DNA from: Muscardinus avellanarius
Lineage: Eukaryota; Chordata; Mammalia; Rodentia; Gliridae
Direction: 5' to 3'
DNA: 64,000 nucleotides
Assembly: GCA_963383645.1 (NCBI GenBank)
Contig: OY726560.1
Location: 83,486,593-83,550,592, forward strand
Notes under the pieces: model-generated
Seen by the model: only the letters and a program-made list of their open reading frames with translations
Database searches by the model: none
What the model was told of the DNA's origin: nothing
Shown here: one piece after another, positions 31,704 through 43,210 of the stretch
Layout of the letters: each line of letters begins with the position of its first letter
How positions within the stretch are numbered: position 1 is the first letter of the stretch
Translations under genes and position numbers: made by a program

Positions 31704-31919
31704 TTTTTTTTTTTTTGCGGTACTGGGAATGGAACCTAGGGGCATTGTACCCCTGAGCTACACCCCCAGCCCTATTTTTTTAGTCTTTTTATTTTTGAAA
31801 CAGGGTTTCACTGAGTTGCGAAGGGCCTCGCTAAGTAGCTGAGGCAGTTTGCGAACTGTGATCCTCCAGTCTCAGCCTCCCAAATGCTGGGATTACAAGT
31901 GTGCGTCACCATGCCTGGC
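31704..31919 (-). mobile_element. Dimeric B1-ID SINE
   Basis: Full length, T-run at its start, both B boxes recognisable. Confidence 0.75.
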
Positions 31920-32390
31920 ATAATACATATTTTTTGTTGAGGTACTTCAGAGGTTTCCATTGACTACCAACAAAGTCTGTGAATCACATGAGACTTTCTG
32001 GATGCTGTGTATTAACAGATGACATGGCTCCTTTTTCAGTCAAAGGATTTTGATTGCTCCTGTGTTCAGGGCAGTGTCAGACACAGTGATTGGGGGTGGG
32101 GTAGGGGGACCAGTACTTTTGTTCCTTTTGAGGACAGTTTTGTCAATCATTTGCAACTTTTAATGTTGCACCAAGCTTCTGTTTATTGTTTTAGTCGCCT
32201 CTGAATGCAGAGGGCCTATTCATAATTTTGTATTTGTTACCAGACTATAATCTAGGCTTACATTGTTGGTATGCAGAACAGGTCTAATGCAATAGGCTCT
32301 TCATCTGTTGAGTTCAGTGCCTGTCTGCATGTCTCAAGAGACTTAAAAGTGTCAGATTATTAGGGAGCTTTGTTCTGTCAGATTTACAAG

Positions 32391-32428
32391 AAAAACAACA
32401 ATAAGAACAACAACAAAACAACAACAAA
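32391..32428. repeat. (CAA)n-rich simple repeat
   Basis: AACAACAATAAGAACAACAA-type tract. Confidence 0.8.
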
Positions 32429-32643
32429 AAATTATCAATGGCCTACTTCATGGCATGCATTCTGCACTCTGGCCATTATTGGGAATACATAAATTAGGAA
32501 AAATGGTGCTGTCTTTCTGCGGACACTGTGTTCTTTGCAAGAAGGTTGTGATTTTAAAATGTGAAGAAGGACTAATTTCAGTCCTGGGTCGATGTAGGCC
32601 TGTCTGATAGGATCCTGTCTCTTCAAAACTTAAGAAAACAGCA

Positions 32644-32862
32644 GAGCCAGGTATGGTGGCACACACTTGTAGTCCCAGTACTTGGGAGGATTAGACAGGA
32701 GGATTGCAGGTTCATGGCCAGCCTCAACTACTTAGTGAAGCTCTCCTCAACTTAGTGAGACCTGGTTTCAAAATTAAGAATAAAAAATAGGGCTGGGTGT
32801 ATATCTCAGAGATAGAATGCTCCTGGGTTCAATCCACAGTTCCACAAGCAAAAAAGAAAAAC
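32644..32862 (+). mobile_element. Dimeric B1-ID SINE
   Basis: Full length; tail GGGTTCAATCCACAGTTCC. Confidence 0.75.
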
Positions 32863-33499
32863 AGGAATGTTCTGTCTGTTTTGGTTGCCATAGTCATTTC
32901 ATGGGATATACTTTGAGTCAGGGAGCTGTGAGTGGGCAGGTAGCCTGTGGTGATTTATATTTATATTGTTTCTATATTCCATCTCCATGGGTGATATTGA
33001 TACAAACACACACATCATTCCTTGTTACACACACATTGATAAGTTTAAAAATGAATTCACACGGATTCATTTGCAGCTCACACCATAGGGTTTATTCTGT
33101 TCTTTTTTCTGTTGTTACTCTTTTGTGCTAGTTATATGGTATGCTCTTCTCAGTATATTTACTCATTTATTTACTCATAACATATGAAAAGTAGTTGGAG
33201 AGATGCCACTCCATACATCTGTGAAACATACGCTTTTTGCCTAGAGTCGAGTATTTGCAGGTATTTGTCTTAAACTGGAGTCATGTAGTCAGAGTATTGT
33301 ATTGATTTTTTTTAGAGACATTAGAAATACTCTTAGATTCATTTATTTCTGTTTGTAGATCTACTTCAGCTTTCCCCCCAATCTTTGTGTATTTTATTAT
33401 TTTATAGTACGTAAATCATTGACTTGCTTCCAGAACATCAAAACAGTATAGGAAGTTGTACTCAGAAGTGTCATTAACCTCATTCCATCCCTCCTACCC

Positions 33500-34520
33500 C
33501 ATTCTCGTTTCTTGTAGGTGGCCAATATAATTTTTTCTGGTTTATCTTTTTTTTTGTTTTGCAAAAATAGATTCATGTATATTTTCTTATTTACTCCTCT
33601 TTATTAATATAAAAATACGTACTGGGTGTAGTCTCTTGTGTTTTTGCTTATTTTGTTTAATAAACTATGCCAGAAATGCTTATGGTAAGTTCCTAGAGAT
33701 CTCCAATATTCTGTTTTTTCAGTTGCACTATACCCTAATAATGGATGGGCTGTAGTTTACATAATAAGCCTCCTGTGTAGTGGCATTGAGGTTGGTTCCA
33801 ATATTTTGTAATCAGAAATGACCTTGTGTCAGTGTATTTCATACTGTCAGGAGCATACTTCATGACAAATTTTCATAAATATCATTGCTGGGTAAAACTG
33901 AACTCTGTAATTTTGTAAAGGTACTGCCCACGGTTGCACTTTGCATTTCCACCAGTAGTGTGTGCTTCCCTGCAACCCTGACAGCAAGGGCATCATCAGT
34001 TTGTTACATTTTTTCCAGTTGCATCTTTCCCTGCTCTTAAAGGTACCTTTTATCCCCCCTTCCCAATTATCTGTGTCTTTGCTCATTTTATTTTTTTCTG
34101 ATAGAGTTTAGGTCTCTACCCACCAATTTTAAGATTTTTTTCATACACCTAATGGCTATATCTGTTGTATATAGTACAGATATTTCCCTCTAGTTTGTCA
34201 CTTAACTTTCAACTTTGCTTAAGGCATATTTGTATGGTTAAAAAAATTAATTTTGCTATGTAGTCCAATTTATCAAAAATTTCAAAATATGGATTTTGAG
34301 ACATAGTTGGAAAGCTTTTCCTTACACCTGATTTTGGTGGAATTCATTCAAATTTTTTAATACTTGTTTAGTTTCAGTTTTTGTACTTAGATACTTGATT
34401 CATTTAGAGCTGGTTCTTCTGTATGTATATAATTTTATGTTTTCCAGTGACCATTCAATTATCATGTCACCGGTTATTAAAGTGTCTGTTTTTTGCTATA
34501 GTGGTTGGAGATGCTGTCTT
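33500..34520 (-). mobile_element. Old L1 remnant (L1M-like)
   Basis: On plus it reads in the order of reversed ancient L1: TTGCACTATACCCTAATAAT, GGTACTGCCCACGGTTGCAC, TTTCCACCAGTAGTGTGTG, TTTGCTATGTAGTCCAATTT, TTGATTCATTTAGAGCTGG. Confidence 0.6.
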
Positions 34521-34583
34521 TGACATTAAACCTCCTGAAGAAGTTTAATAATAGATAAATACTAGATAATAAACCTTGGTCTT

Positions 34584-34587
34584 TCTA

Positions 34588-34619
<32 letters not shown>

Positions 34620-34640
34620 TCTCTCTATCTGTCTATCTAT
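34584..34640. repeat. (TCTA)n/(TCTG)n microsatellite
   Basis: Tetranucleotide tract directly before a minus-strand SINE; probably derived from its tail. Confidence 0.9.
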
Positions 34641-34795
34641 TTTGGTACTGGAGATTGAATTGGCATTCTGCCTCAGAGCTACATCTCCAGGCCTGGGATG
34701 GGGACTAGATACATTACTGAGACTGTGAACCTGTGGTCCTCCTGTCTCAACTTCCCAAGTACTGGAATTAAAGGCATGTGCCATCACACCTGGCC
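34641..34795 (-). mobile_element. Dimeric SINE, partly deleted
   Basis: Tail half and outer head retained, middle shortened. Confidence 0.65.
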
Positions 34796-34987
34796 CTAGG
34801 TTTATTTTTGGATTTGTTTTGATCTTGTGGAATGCCTGTGTGTTAATGCCCCAATACCACCCAGTTTTAATTATAGAGGATCTATTGGCTAGTCCTTTTG
34901 TAGTTTTTTTTTTCATTATTTTTCCAACCATTTTGTTATATGAAATTGAACAATAGTTTATCTGGATACATGAAATAGATTGTTGGC

Positions 34988-35178
34988 TTTTTTTTTTGTG
35001 TGGTACTGGGGTTCCTGGAAACCCTTCTACCTCTGGGCTACACTCCCAGACACCTATTATTTATATATTTTTTTTGAAGCAGGGTCTCTTAAGCCAGCGA
35101 GGCTATTTTCGATCCTGCGCAATCCTCCTGTCTCTGCCTCTCAAGTGTGGGGATTACAAGCATGAGCAATGCCTGGCT
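34988..35178 (-). mobile_element. SINE, young subfamily
   Basis: GGTACTGGGGTTCCTGG tail; complete; abuts the next SINE. Confidence 0.75.
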
Positions 35179-35401
35179 TTTTTTATTTTTTTGTGGTACT
35201 AGTGATTGAACCTAGGGACATTCTACTTCCAAGCTATACCCCCATACCTTTTTTTTTAAAATTGTTGCTACTTGTTTTTGAAACAGAGTCTTACTAGGTT
35301 CATGAGAGTTTGTCTGAGTTGCTAAGGCTTGTCTGAAACTTGCAATCCTTCTTTTTCAGCCTCCTACTGAGATTATAGGTGTGTGCCATCACACACACCT
35401 G
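35179..35401 (-). mobile_element. Dimeric B1-ID SINE
   Basis: Older subfamily; ends GTGTGTGCCATCACACACACC on plus. Confidence 0.7.
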
Positions 35402-35787
35402 TTGGTATTTTTACTGAGTTGCCTTAAGTTTATAAATTAACTTTAGGAGAAATGACATCTTTATGATACTGAATTTTTGTATGCAGGAACAAGGGATGTC
35501 TGCCCATATGTTTTAGTATATATTTATGTCTTCAGGAGTGTTAAGTTTCTCACATAAAGGTTTTTGCACAGTTTTTATTAAGTTTATGCTTAGTAGTTTA
35601 TCTTCCTTACTGTTTTCATAAACATCTCTTTTGTTCTGTCACTGAAGTGATTTGTTTATATATATAAAACCTATATATCTCTATTTTATAATTTGTACCT
35701 TAGTGAATTATTTTATTTGAACAACTATGATATATAAAGGTACAGTCTGCAAAGGGAGATAATGTTACTTATTTTCTAGTTTTTAAT

Positions 35788-35985
35788 TTTTGTGGTACTG
35801 GGCCAGAACCCAGGGACATTCTACCTCCAAGCTACACCCCTAGCCCTGTTTTTTATTCTTTATTTTGAAACAGGTCTCACTGAGCTGCAAAGGTCTTCAC
35901 TATGTAGCTGAGGCTGTCTGTGAACCTGGATCCTCCTGTCTCAGCCTTTTAAATGCTGGGATTACAAGTATGCACCACCATGCCC
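35788..35985 (-). mobile_element. Dimeric B1-ID SINE
   Basis: Duplication ACTTATTTTCTAGTT / ACTTATTTTCCAGTT with one mismatch (35767-35781, 35986-36000). Confidence 0.75.
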
Positions 35986-36270
35986 GACTTATTTTCCAGT
36001 TCTTATCTGTCTAACTTATCATTCTTTTCTGATTGTGTTGGCTGATGTCTCCAATGTGGTGTTAAATAGAAGTAGTGGGCATCTTGTTCTTTATTTGGTA
36101 GAAATGTTTCTAATGTTGCTTTGTATTTAGATTTTGCCTCTTGGACTAAAATAAATATATAGATAAAAACTTTATTATTTTTAAAAATATTTCTGCTCTC
36201 TGAAATTTACTAATGCTTTATTAACTAGTACATTATCAATTTTTAAATGTACTGGTTGTACTTGAGAAGG

Positions 36271-36490
36271 TCTTTTTTTTTTTTTTTTACGGCACTGGGG
36301 ATTGAATCCAGGGACATTCTACCTCTGAGATACACCCCCAGCCCCATTTTTTTAATTCTTCATTTTGAAACAGGGTCTCACTAAGTTGCAGAGGGCCTCA
36401 TTAAGTAGCTGAGGCAGGCTGCAAACCAGGATCCTCCTGTCTCAGCCTCCCAAGTACTGGGATTACAAGCATGCACCACCACACCCTGCT
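36271..36490 (-). mobile_element. Dimeric B1-ID SINE
   Basis: Complete; short matching flanks GAAGGTCT on each side. Confidence 0.75.
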
Positions 36491-36668
36491 TGGGAAGGTC
36501 TATGTTTTATGGAGTATGAAGTTGAAGTATATTCATATAATATACCTTATTGATTATGTTATTAATTAGGACATAAGTCTTCTATTTCTTAATGTTTGTC
36601 CTTTTTCTGTCTGTTTAATCTTGTACTCAGAGTGAAATGTTAAAATCTATTTTATAAATATATCTTTG

Positions 36669-36858
36669 TTTTTTTTTGGGGGGAACTGGGGATTTAATTC
36701 AGGGGCATTCTACCTTTGAGCCTTATTTTTCTTTCTTAATTTTGAAACAGGGTCTCACTAAGTTGTGGAGAGCCTCACTAAATAGCTGTAAACCCATGAT
36801 CCTCCAGTCTCAGCCTCCCAAGTACTGGGTTTAAAAGCATGTGCTACCACACCTGGGT
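36669..36858 (-). mobile_element. Dimeric SINE with small deletions
   Basis: Both halves shortened; TTATAAAT occurs on both sides as a possible duplication. Confidence 0.7.
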
Positions 36859-37331
36859 TATAAATGAATTTTTGACTATTTTTTGCTAGTATTTTCTGTA
36901 GGTTCTAGCTTATAAAGGTGGATGCAGTACTATTTGGTGCTTGCTATTCATTACTGTTACATCTTCACTGAATTGTTGCATTCAGCATTACATAGTATCT
37001 TTCTTGTTATACTTAAGAGTGGAATGTAAGCCTTAATGCATCAGCACCCCATGGTTTCTTATGGATTCTACTTGCCTGTATATCTTCACCTATTCCTCCC
37101 TACTTTTGGTGAATATTTTGTTTTAGGTGCATTTCTTATGTAAAGTATAGACATGGGTCTTGCTTTGAACACCCTTTTCTTTTGATAGGTGAGTTTTGTG
37201 GTCTACACGTTCAAATATATTACTAAAAAGTTCGCTCTCAAATCTGTACTGTATTATGTTATCAGTACTGTGTGCATTATGTTAAATTTATGGTTTTATT
37301 CTTTATGTGATAGGCATTTTGTTTATGCTTC

Positions 37332-37519
37332 TTATTTTTGTGGTATTGGGGATTGAAACCAAGGGCATTCTACTTCTGAGCTATATCCCCAGCGTTATTT
37401 TAGTTTTTCTTTTTTTGAAACAGGGTCTTACTAGGTTGCTGAGGCTGATCTTGAACCTGCGATCCTTTTGTCTTAGCTTCCAAATATGGGATTACAGGCA
37501 TGCACCACATGTCCAGCTT
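37332..37519 (-). mobile_element. Dimeric B1-ID SINE
   Basis: GGGATTGAAACCAAGGGC tail; middle block shortened to one repeat unit. Confidence 0.7.
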
Positions 37520-37635
37520 AACAAGCACTTATTACTTAGCATTTAGGAGAACTTCTACTTTTTTTTACTCATGCTTTAAAAATGATGGTAATCTCTTTTA
37601 TTTATAATGTTCTTCATCTTTTTTCCTTTCCTTTT

Positions 37636-37706
37636 TGGCTTTAGGATTAAATCCAGGTCCTCATACATGCTAAGCATGTGCTGTGCCACTGATCTTTCTC
37701 CCCAGA
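37636..37706 (-). mobile_element. ID-like SINE
   Basis: ID spacer CATACATGCTAAGCATGTGC on plus; it ends where the rearranged L1 begins. Confidence 0.6.
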
Positions 37707-37719
37707 TCCTGTCATTTTG

Positions 37720-37975
37720 TTTTTTATTTTTTTTTATCAGTGCATTATAATCATACCTCTTGATGAAGTTCAAGGTGATAGAGGCATACAGCATTAATAG
37801 AGCCCTCCCCCAGGTCTTACCCTTTCCCCTCCCTCTCCCCTCCTTTCTGTGCTTAGAACAGTGATTGACTTTGACAAGTTTGTATATGTACAAATGGAAT
37901 TTTATTCAGTCATAAAGAAGAACAAAATTATGTCATTTGTAGGGAAATGGAGAACATTATGCTAAGTGAGATTAG
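37720..37975. mobile_element. 5'-inverted (twin-primed) L1 3' end
   Basis: Positions 37725-37875 read as reversed L1 3'UTR (TCAGTGCATTATAATCATAC). Positions 37880-37975 read as forward end-of-ORF2 (GGAATTTTATTCAGTCATAA ... GAACATTATGCTAAGTGAGA). This head-to-head arrangement is the product of twin priming. TCCTGTCATTTT occurs on both sides (about 37707 and 37976). Confidence 0.7.
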
Positions 37976-37988
37976 TCCTGTCATTTTT

Positions 37989-38174
37989 TTTTTTTTTTGG
38001 TGGTACTGGGGTTTCTGGAAGCCCTTCTACCTCTGGGCTACATTCCCAGACCTATTTTTATATTTTTATTTGGAAACAGGGTCTCTTAAGCCAGCACGGC
38101 TGGCTTCGAACCAGTGCGATCCTCCTGTCTCTGCCTCCCAAGCGCGGGGATTACAAGCGTGCGCCACGCCCGGC
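37989..38174 (-). mobile_element. SINE, young subfamily
   Basis: Bounded by TAGTCCTGTCATTTTT on both sides (from 37973 and from 38175). Complete, with few mutations. Confidence 0.85.
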
Positions 38175-38530
38175 TAGTCCTGTCATTTTTAATAGCATCT
38201 TGATTTGCAACAATCAGTGACCTTACTCTTGTTTTCTTCTTTCACTTTTGTATTTTTTCTTTGTCAGAACATGTAACATTTATACATTATTATTATATAC
38301 TTATTCCTGCCTTTTTATTTTTTTATATTGAATTTCTTATTCAAGTTTTCCATGGGATTGCTTGATTAGATGAAGCTCATCTGCTAATAGATTCCTCAGG
38401 AAAGTGTTGAGGGTATAGTATTCTCTCTATCATCCAAATTTTTTTCTATAGTTTTTATATAGGACAGCTTAACTGGTAATTCTGTGACTTTTGAGTTTGT
38501 TCTCTCTTAAGCACCTTGTGATTTAGATTT

Positions 38531-38642
38531 AGTTTTTTTTTTTTTTTTTGGTGTCTCTGTGTTGCCCAGTCTGGCTTTGAACTCTTAGATTCAAGTGATT
38601 CTTCTGTGGGGATTAAGAAGGTATATGCCTCTGGATCTGGCT
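38531..38642 (-). mobile_element. Degenerate B1-like monomer
   Basis: GTTGCCCAGTCTGGCTTTGA and TCAAGTGATTCTTCTG on plus look like an older B1/FLAM type rather than the dimer head. Confidence 0.5.
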
Positions 38643-38668
38643 CTAGTTTTAATTATTGTTATTATTAT

Positions 38669-38873
38669 TTTTTTGTGGTGAGGGTGGAACCCAGGGACTT
38701 TTCTACCTCTGGGCTACACTTCCAGACCTATTTTATACTTTACTTGGAAACAGGGTCTCACTAAGTTGCTGAAAGCCTCACTAAGTAGCCTAGGCTAGCT
38801 TTGAACCTGTGTGATCCTCCTGTCTCACCCTACCAAGTGCTGGGATTACAAGTGTGTGCCACCACATCAGCTT
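38669..38873 (-). mobile_element. Dimeric SINE, intermediate subfamily
   Basis: The tail resembles the young type (GGGCTACACTTCCAGACC) but the middle block is the older CTCACTAAGTTGCTGAAAGC. Confidence 0.7.
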
Positions 38874-39141
38874 CTAGTTTTAATTTTTGAGACTGTTTTG
38901 TCCTTTTCATTCCATTCTAAATTTAATCAATGTTGCTTTTTATTTTCTTATTTTAGGGGTAAACATATTTTTTTTTTGGTTTTGCATTTGTAATTCAAAT
39001 TGGTTTTCATTTCCCTAAATGCTTGAGGATATTTGGCTTGGTTTGGAATGATATGTTACAGTTTTTCTTTGTTTCTTGTTTGTTTTCTGGGAGAGGAATT
39101 CTATCACCTGAGATACTTTGTGCCTTCTGGTTTCTACTTTG

Positions 39142-39232
39142 TCTTTTTTTTCTTCCTTGGTTTGAGACTTGAATTCAGTGCCTTGCTCATACTTTACCAC
39201 TTTACCATTGAGCTACATGCTCGGCCCTTTAA
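39142..39232 (-). mobile_element. ID-like SINE
   Basis: TACCATTGAGCTACATGCTC on plus marks the A-box region of a decayed ID. Confidence 0.55.
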
Positions 39233-39240
39233 ATTTTTTT

Positions 39241-39474
39241 TTTTTTTTATGTTTTAAGATAAAGCCTCATTAAGTTGCCCAGGCTGATGTTCTCTTTGGG
39301 AGCACATACACTAAAGATGGAATGATACAGAGAAGATTAACATGGCCCCTGAGCAAGAATGACAAACAAATTCGTGATTAACAAGTCACCCAAGCTGTCC
39401 TAAAACTTGAGATCTTTGTGCTTTAGCCTCCCAAAAAGCTGGGATTATAGGCATTTGCCACAATGCCCAGCTCT
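39241..39474 (-). mobile_element. B1-like SINE split by a U6 pseudogene
   Basis: Outer parts at 39241-39287 and 39383-39474. The join sequence AAGTTGCCCAGGCTG is present at both sides of the insert (second copy AAGTCACCCAAGCTG). Confidence 0.65.
39287..39378 (+). pseudogene. U6 snRNA retropseudogene, 3'-truncated
   Basis: Matches spliceosomal U6 for about 90 nt: GCACATACACTAAAGATGGA, GATACAGAGAAGATTAACAT, GGCCCCTGAGCAAGAATGAC, AAATTCGTGATT. It carries many substitutions and lacks the last 12-15 nt and the terminal T-run needed for Pol III termination. It sits inside a SINE, flanked by 15-bp imperfect duplications (39273-39287, 39383-39397), as expected for L1-mediated insertion. Confidence 0.85.
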
Positions 39475-40082
39475 CTCCTGGTTTCTTATGGTAGATTTGT
39501 ATATACTCAGATTACTTTCATCTGCTTATGTCATGTATTTTGGGTGAGCAACCTCATTTTGTCAAGTGAGACAGTTTCTTTCAAGGATGGTTTTCTCTTG
39601 TTCTTATTAATTTTTTTAAATTTCATTTTGTCTTGAAGGACGCTAATTTTTTTTATTTTTTATCATTCAATCTCCTAAAGATGCTTCTCTTTTTATTTTA
39701 TTCTCTCCCCAAAGTGATATTTCTATGACCATGACCTGCTTTTTATAGTCAGGCTCTGGTCTGCCAGGCGTCATTTATTATCTGCTTCAGAATTATGGTA
39801 TGTTTTATTTTCTGATCAATTTTTAGGACCTCTTCTTGTGCCTGTGTCTTTCCTTTTACACACATTTTCCAGATACACCTTAACAGTCACAAAATTTTGA
39901 AGTGGGTGTGAGACATAGCTTTGCTGGGATTTGGTTTTATTTTTTATAAACAATCAGAAATGTGTATTGTTTTTGCAGGATATGAGTTTTATTTGCTCTT
40001 TTTGTTGTCCTGTATTTATGAAGGACCAGGGAGCTGTTATTATCTTCAGCCATCATGCAATACATTTTGTTTAAAAAAATAT

Positions 40083-40160
40083 TTTTGTAGTGCTGAGTAT
40101 CATCCCTGCTTTTGCCTATGCTAGCCAGGCCTTCTGCCACTGAGACACAATTCAGTCTTA
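40083..40160 (-). mobile_element. ID-like SINE
   Basis: Decayed, with GCCTATGCTAGCCAGGCC spacer and CTGCCACTGAGACACAATTC on plus. Confidence 0.55.
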
Positions 40161-41135
40161 TCACTTGATATATTTCAATGATTGGTTTCATTTGTAAAAT
40201 TTTAGTTACATTAATAAATCTGCACATTTTTTCATTTGATTTCTTGTATTATTAAAAATATAATTAAGAATTACTTTTCTATTCCTCATTTCAATTTTAT
40301 TATTTCTGAATAGAATACTTTTGTATAGAATTGCTTATTTTTTCTCACATTTAACTTATATTCATTTTGAGGATTCATTTGTTTTCTGTGCCTGATGGGA
40401 AGGATTTTATTCTTGTTCTCTTAAAGGCTTATAACCTGGATTTCTTTCAAGAGTGAAGTCATGATGACTTACCTGAATTTTAGTCATTATCATAACTTTT
40501 AACTATTCTATTATTTTAAACTGCAATGAGTCATTGCTTAAGGAGATGATAATTTATTCCTCAAGAGGTAATCATTAGCATAGATCAGTATTAAAAGTAT
40601 ATTTAAAATAATTGTTGATATTACTGTTTATGTTGCTATTTGTTTTACAAAATATGTCACAACTATATTTGCACGATGAACTAGGAGGTGTATTTCAGCC
40701 TTTGATATGCAGAGAAAAATTTAGTAGATGTTTGCATGATTTGAACTAGTTTACTCTTAACGTAAATTTAATATCCATCTGCTAGTGTGATATGCTGCTT
40801 TTGTTCTATCTGTCCTGAGTTTTCTGTCATGATATGCTGGAAATATTTATTCAGTTCTGTTTCTATTGCCTTTTGTGGAAAGTTTGAGGAACTTCCTGCT
40901 GGTCTTCAAGGCTGTCCTGCTCCCTCCTGATTTCTCTTTCCTTTGTTGGCAGCCAGGATGATACTTTGGTGTCAGTAAAGGTGTCAGGACTATGTTGGAA
41001 GCAGCAGGTCAAAGGTACAGGTTGAGAAGAAATGTAACATAGTCCCACACCTTGTGATTTAAAGTAATCCCAATTATTAAAGGTAATTTTGTTTGTAAAG
41101 TGTCTGTTCCAAACACCATTCACACCCTCTGTTTT

Positions 41136-41186
41136 ATAATAATAATAATAGGAATAATAATAATGATGATGATGATGATGATGATG
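41136..41186. repeat. (TAA)n(TGA)n microsatellite
   Basis: Imperfect TAA units followed by pure TGA units, 147 bp upstream of exon 5. Confidence 0.9.
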
Positions 41187-41332
41187 TTAGACAAAATTAT
41201 GTACGTACATGGGAGAGGAGAAGAACCCACACTAATGGGACATAAGATGAAAGGTTGAGAAGCAGTGCACAGTTGCTACACTCTGGAGTAAAATTCATTT
41301 GGATTAGTGATACATCTTCTTTTATGTTTTAG

Positions 41333-41446
41333 GAACATCACCAGCGAGTCAGCATTTTCTTTGACTATGCGAAGCGTAGCAAGAACACGGCTTGGCCCTA
41401 CTTTCTGCCAATGTTGAATCGCCAGGACCCCTTTACTGTCCATATG
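41333..41446 (+). CDS. ATP6V1H: ATP6V1H exon 5: residues 103-140
   Basis: Acceptor TATGTTTTAG. Thirty-eight codons from EHHQRVSIFFDYAKRS to NRQDPFTVHM, then donor ATG|GTAAAT. Residue 104 is His where I recall Asn in human; otherwise it is unchanged. Phase 0 at both ends. It forms part of the helical N-terminal domain. Confidence 0.96.
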
Positions 41447-41558
41447 GTAAATTATGAGTGATTACAAAGGTTTTTTAAATATGTGTATATATATATGCTA
41501 TAAGGAAGAAATTTAAATATGTATATATATGCTATTAGAAAGAAATTTACTTACTTTT

Positions 41559-43210
41559 TTGTGTGATAGAAGTTTTTTAAATTTTTTAATTGGTGCATTA
41601 TATTTATACATCATATTGGGGTAAAAAACTTGTGTGTACATACATGTACACATCGCCGATTTAGCCCCTACCCAGTTCCCACCCCATTCCCTGCCCATCC
41701 CTTCTTCCCTTGCTTGGCTTAGTGGTTGACTGCGATATGTTTAAGTACATTGTGTGTTTTAGAGAATTTCCTTCTTCCTCCCTCCCATCTCCTAATTTAG
41801 GTTGTCTTGTTTCCTCCCCTATAGGATTTCCTTTTTCATCTTAGAGTTCCTCCTATGACCCAATTCTCCCTAACTCTCACATATTAGGGAAAGCATCTGA
41901 TTTCTTATTTTTTGTGACTGACTAATCTCACTTAGCATAATGTCCTCCAGTTCCATCCATTTCCCTGAAAATGATGTAATTGAGTTTTTTTAATGGCTGA
42001 GTAAAATTCCATTGTGTACATATCCCACAGTTTTGTAATCCATTCATCTGTTGATGGACATCTTGGCTGGTTCCATAGTTTGGCTATGGTGACTTGTGCA
42101 GCTGTGAACATAGATACACATGCATTAGTTTGGTAGTTTGATTTCTTTTCTTTTGGGTAGATACCCAGAAGTGGTATTGCTGGATCAAATGGTAGATTTG
42201 TTCCCATTCTTCTGAGGATTCTCCATACTGTTTTCCAAAGTGGTTGCACTAATTTGCAATCCCACCAACAATGGTTTAGAGTTCCCACTTCTCCACATCC
42301 TCTCCAGCATCTGTTGTTTTTTTGTGTTTTGAATGATTGCCATTCTAGTTGGAATTAGGTGAAATCTCAGGGTAGTTTTGCTTTGCATCTCTCTGATTGC
42401 CAGTGATGTTGAGCATTTTTTCATGCATTTATTGGCCATTTGAATTTCTTCTTTTGTGAAGTGTCTATTTAGTTTGCTTGCTCGTTTTGTTATTGTATGC
42501 TTTGTTTTCTTAGTGTTGATTTTCTTGAGTTCTCTGTATATTCTAGATATTAGTCCTCTATCAGAGGGGTAGGTGGCAAAAAATCTTCTCCCATTCTGTT
42601 GGCTCTTGGTTGAGGTTCTTGACAGTTTTCTTTGCTGAACAGAAGCTCTTCAGTTTCATGCAATCCCACGTATTGATTCGCGTTTTAATTTGTTGTGCCT
42701 TTGGGGTCTTGTTGAGAAAGTGTTTATCTGTGCCTATGTGTTGCAGTGTTGGACCTATGCCCTCTTCAAGGAGCTTCAAGGCCTCTGGTTTGATTTCCAA
42801 GTCTTTGATCCATCTTGAATTGACTCTTGTGCAGGGTGAGAAAGTGGGATTAATTTCCAATCTTCTGCATATGGTTAACCAGTTTTGCCAACACCATTTG
42901 TTGAAGAGACTATCTTTTTTCCAGTGTATGTTTTTGGCCCCTTTGTCAAAAATCAATTGGCTGAAAGTGTGTGGACTTGTTTCTGGGTCTTCTATTCTGC
43001 TCCATTGGTCTATGTGTCTGTTTTTGTGCCAGTACTATGCTGTTTTTATTACAATGGCTTTGTAGTTTAAAGTCAGGTATTGAGATACCTCCTGCATGGT
43101 TTTTGTTGCTGAGAACTACTTTGGCTATTCTGGGCTTTTTGTTATTCCAAATAAATTTAAGAACTGATTTTTCTATGTCTGTGAGGAATGATCTTGGTAG
43201 TTTAATGGGC
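41559..43210 (-). mobile_element. 5'-truncated L1 (copy A)
   Basis: Minus-strand L1: 3'UTR at about 41574-41900, then the C-terminal half of ORF2. Translated blocks include [20 protein letters not shown] and, upstream in the element, INTWDCMKLKSFCSAKKTVK, both typical of ORF2p. Frames are broken, so it cannot encode an enzyme. It is flanked by AATTTACTTACTTTT (41544-41558) and AATTTACTTATTTTT (43211-43225). Between 42001 and 43057 it differs from copy B (51625-52681) at one position only. It lies about 110 bp after exon 5. Confidence 0.9.

Larger units (their letters stand above)
31471..41332 (+). other. ATP6V1H intron 4
   Basis: The largest complete intron here, 9.9 kb. Contents are SINEs, an old L1 remnant (33500-34520), a rearranged L1 3' end (37720-37975) with a SINE inserted beside it, a U6 pseudogene (39287-39378) and (TAA)n/(TGA)n at 41136-41186. 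Unassigned stretches are 31920-32390, 32870-33500, 35405-35765, 36860-37330, 38190-38530, 38880-39140, 39480-40080 and 40165-41135. Confidence 0.8.
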
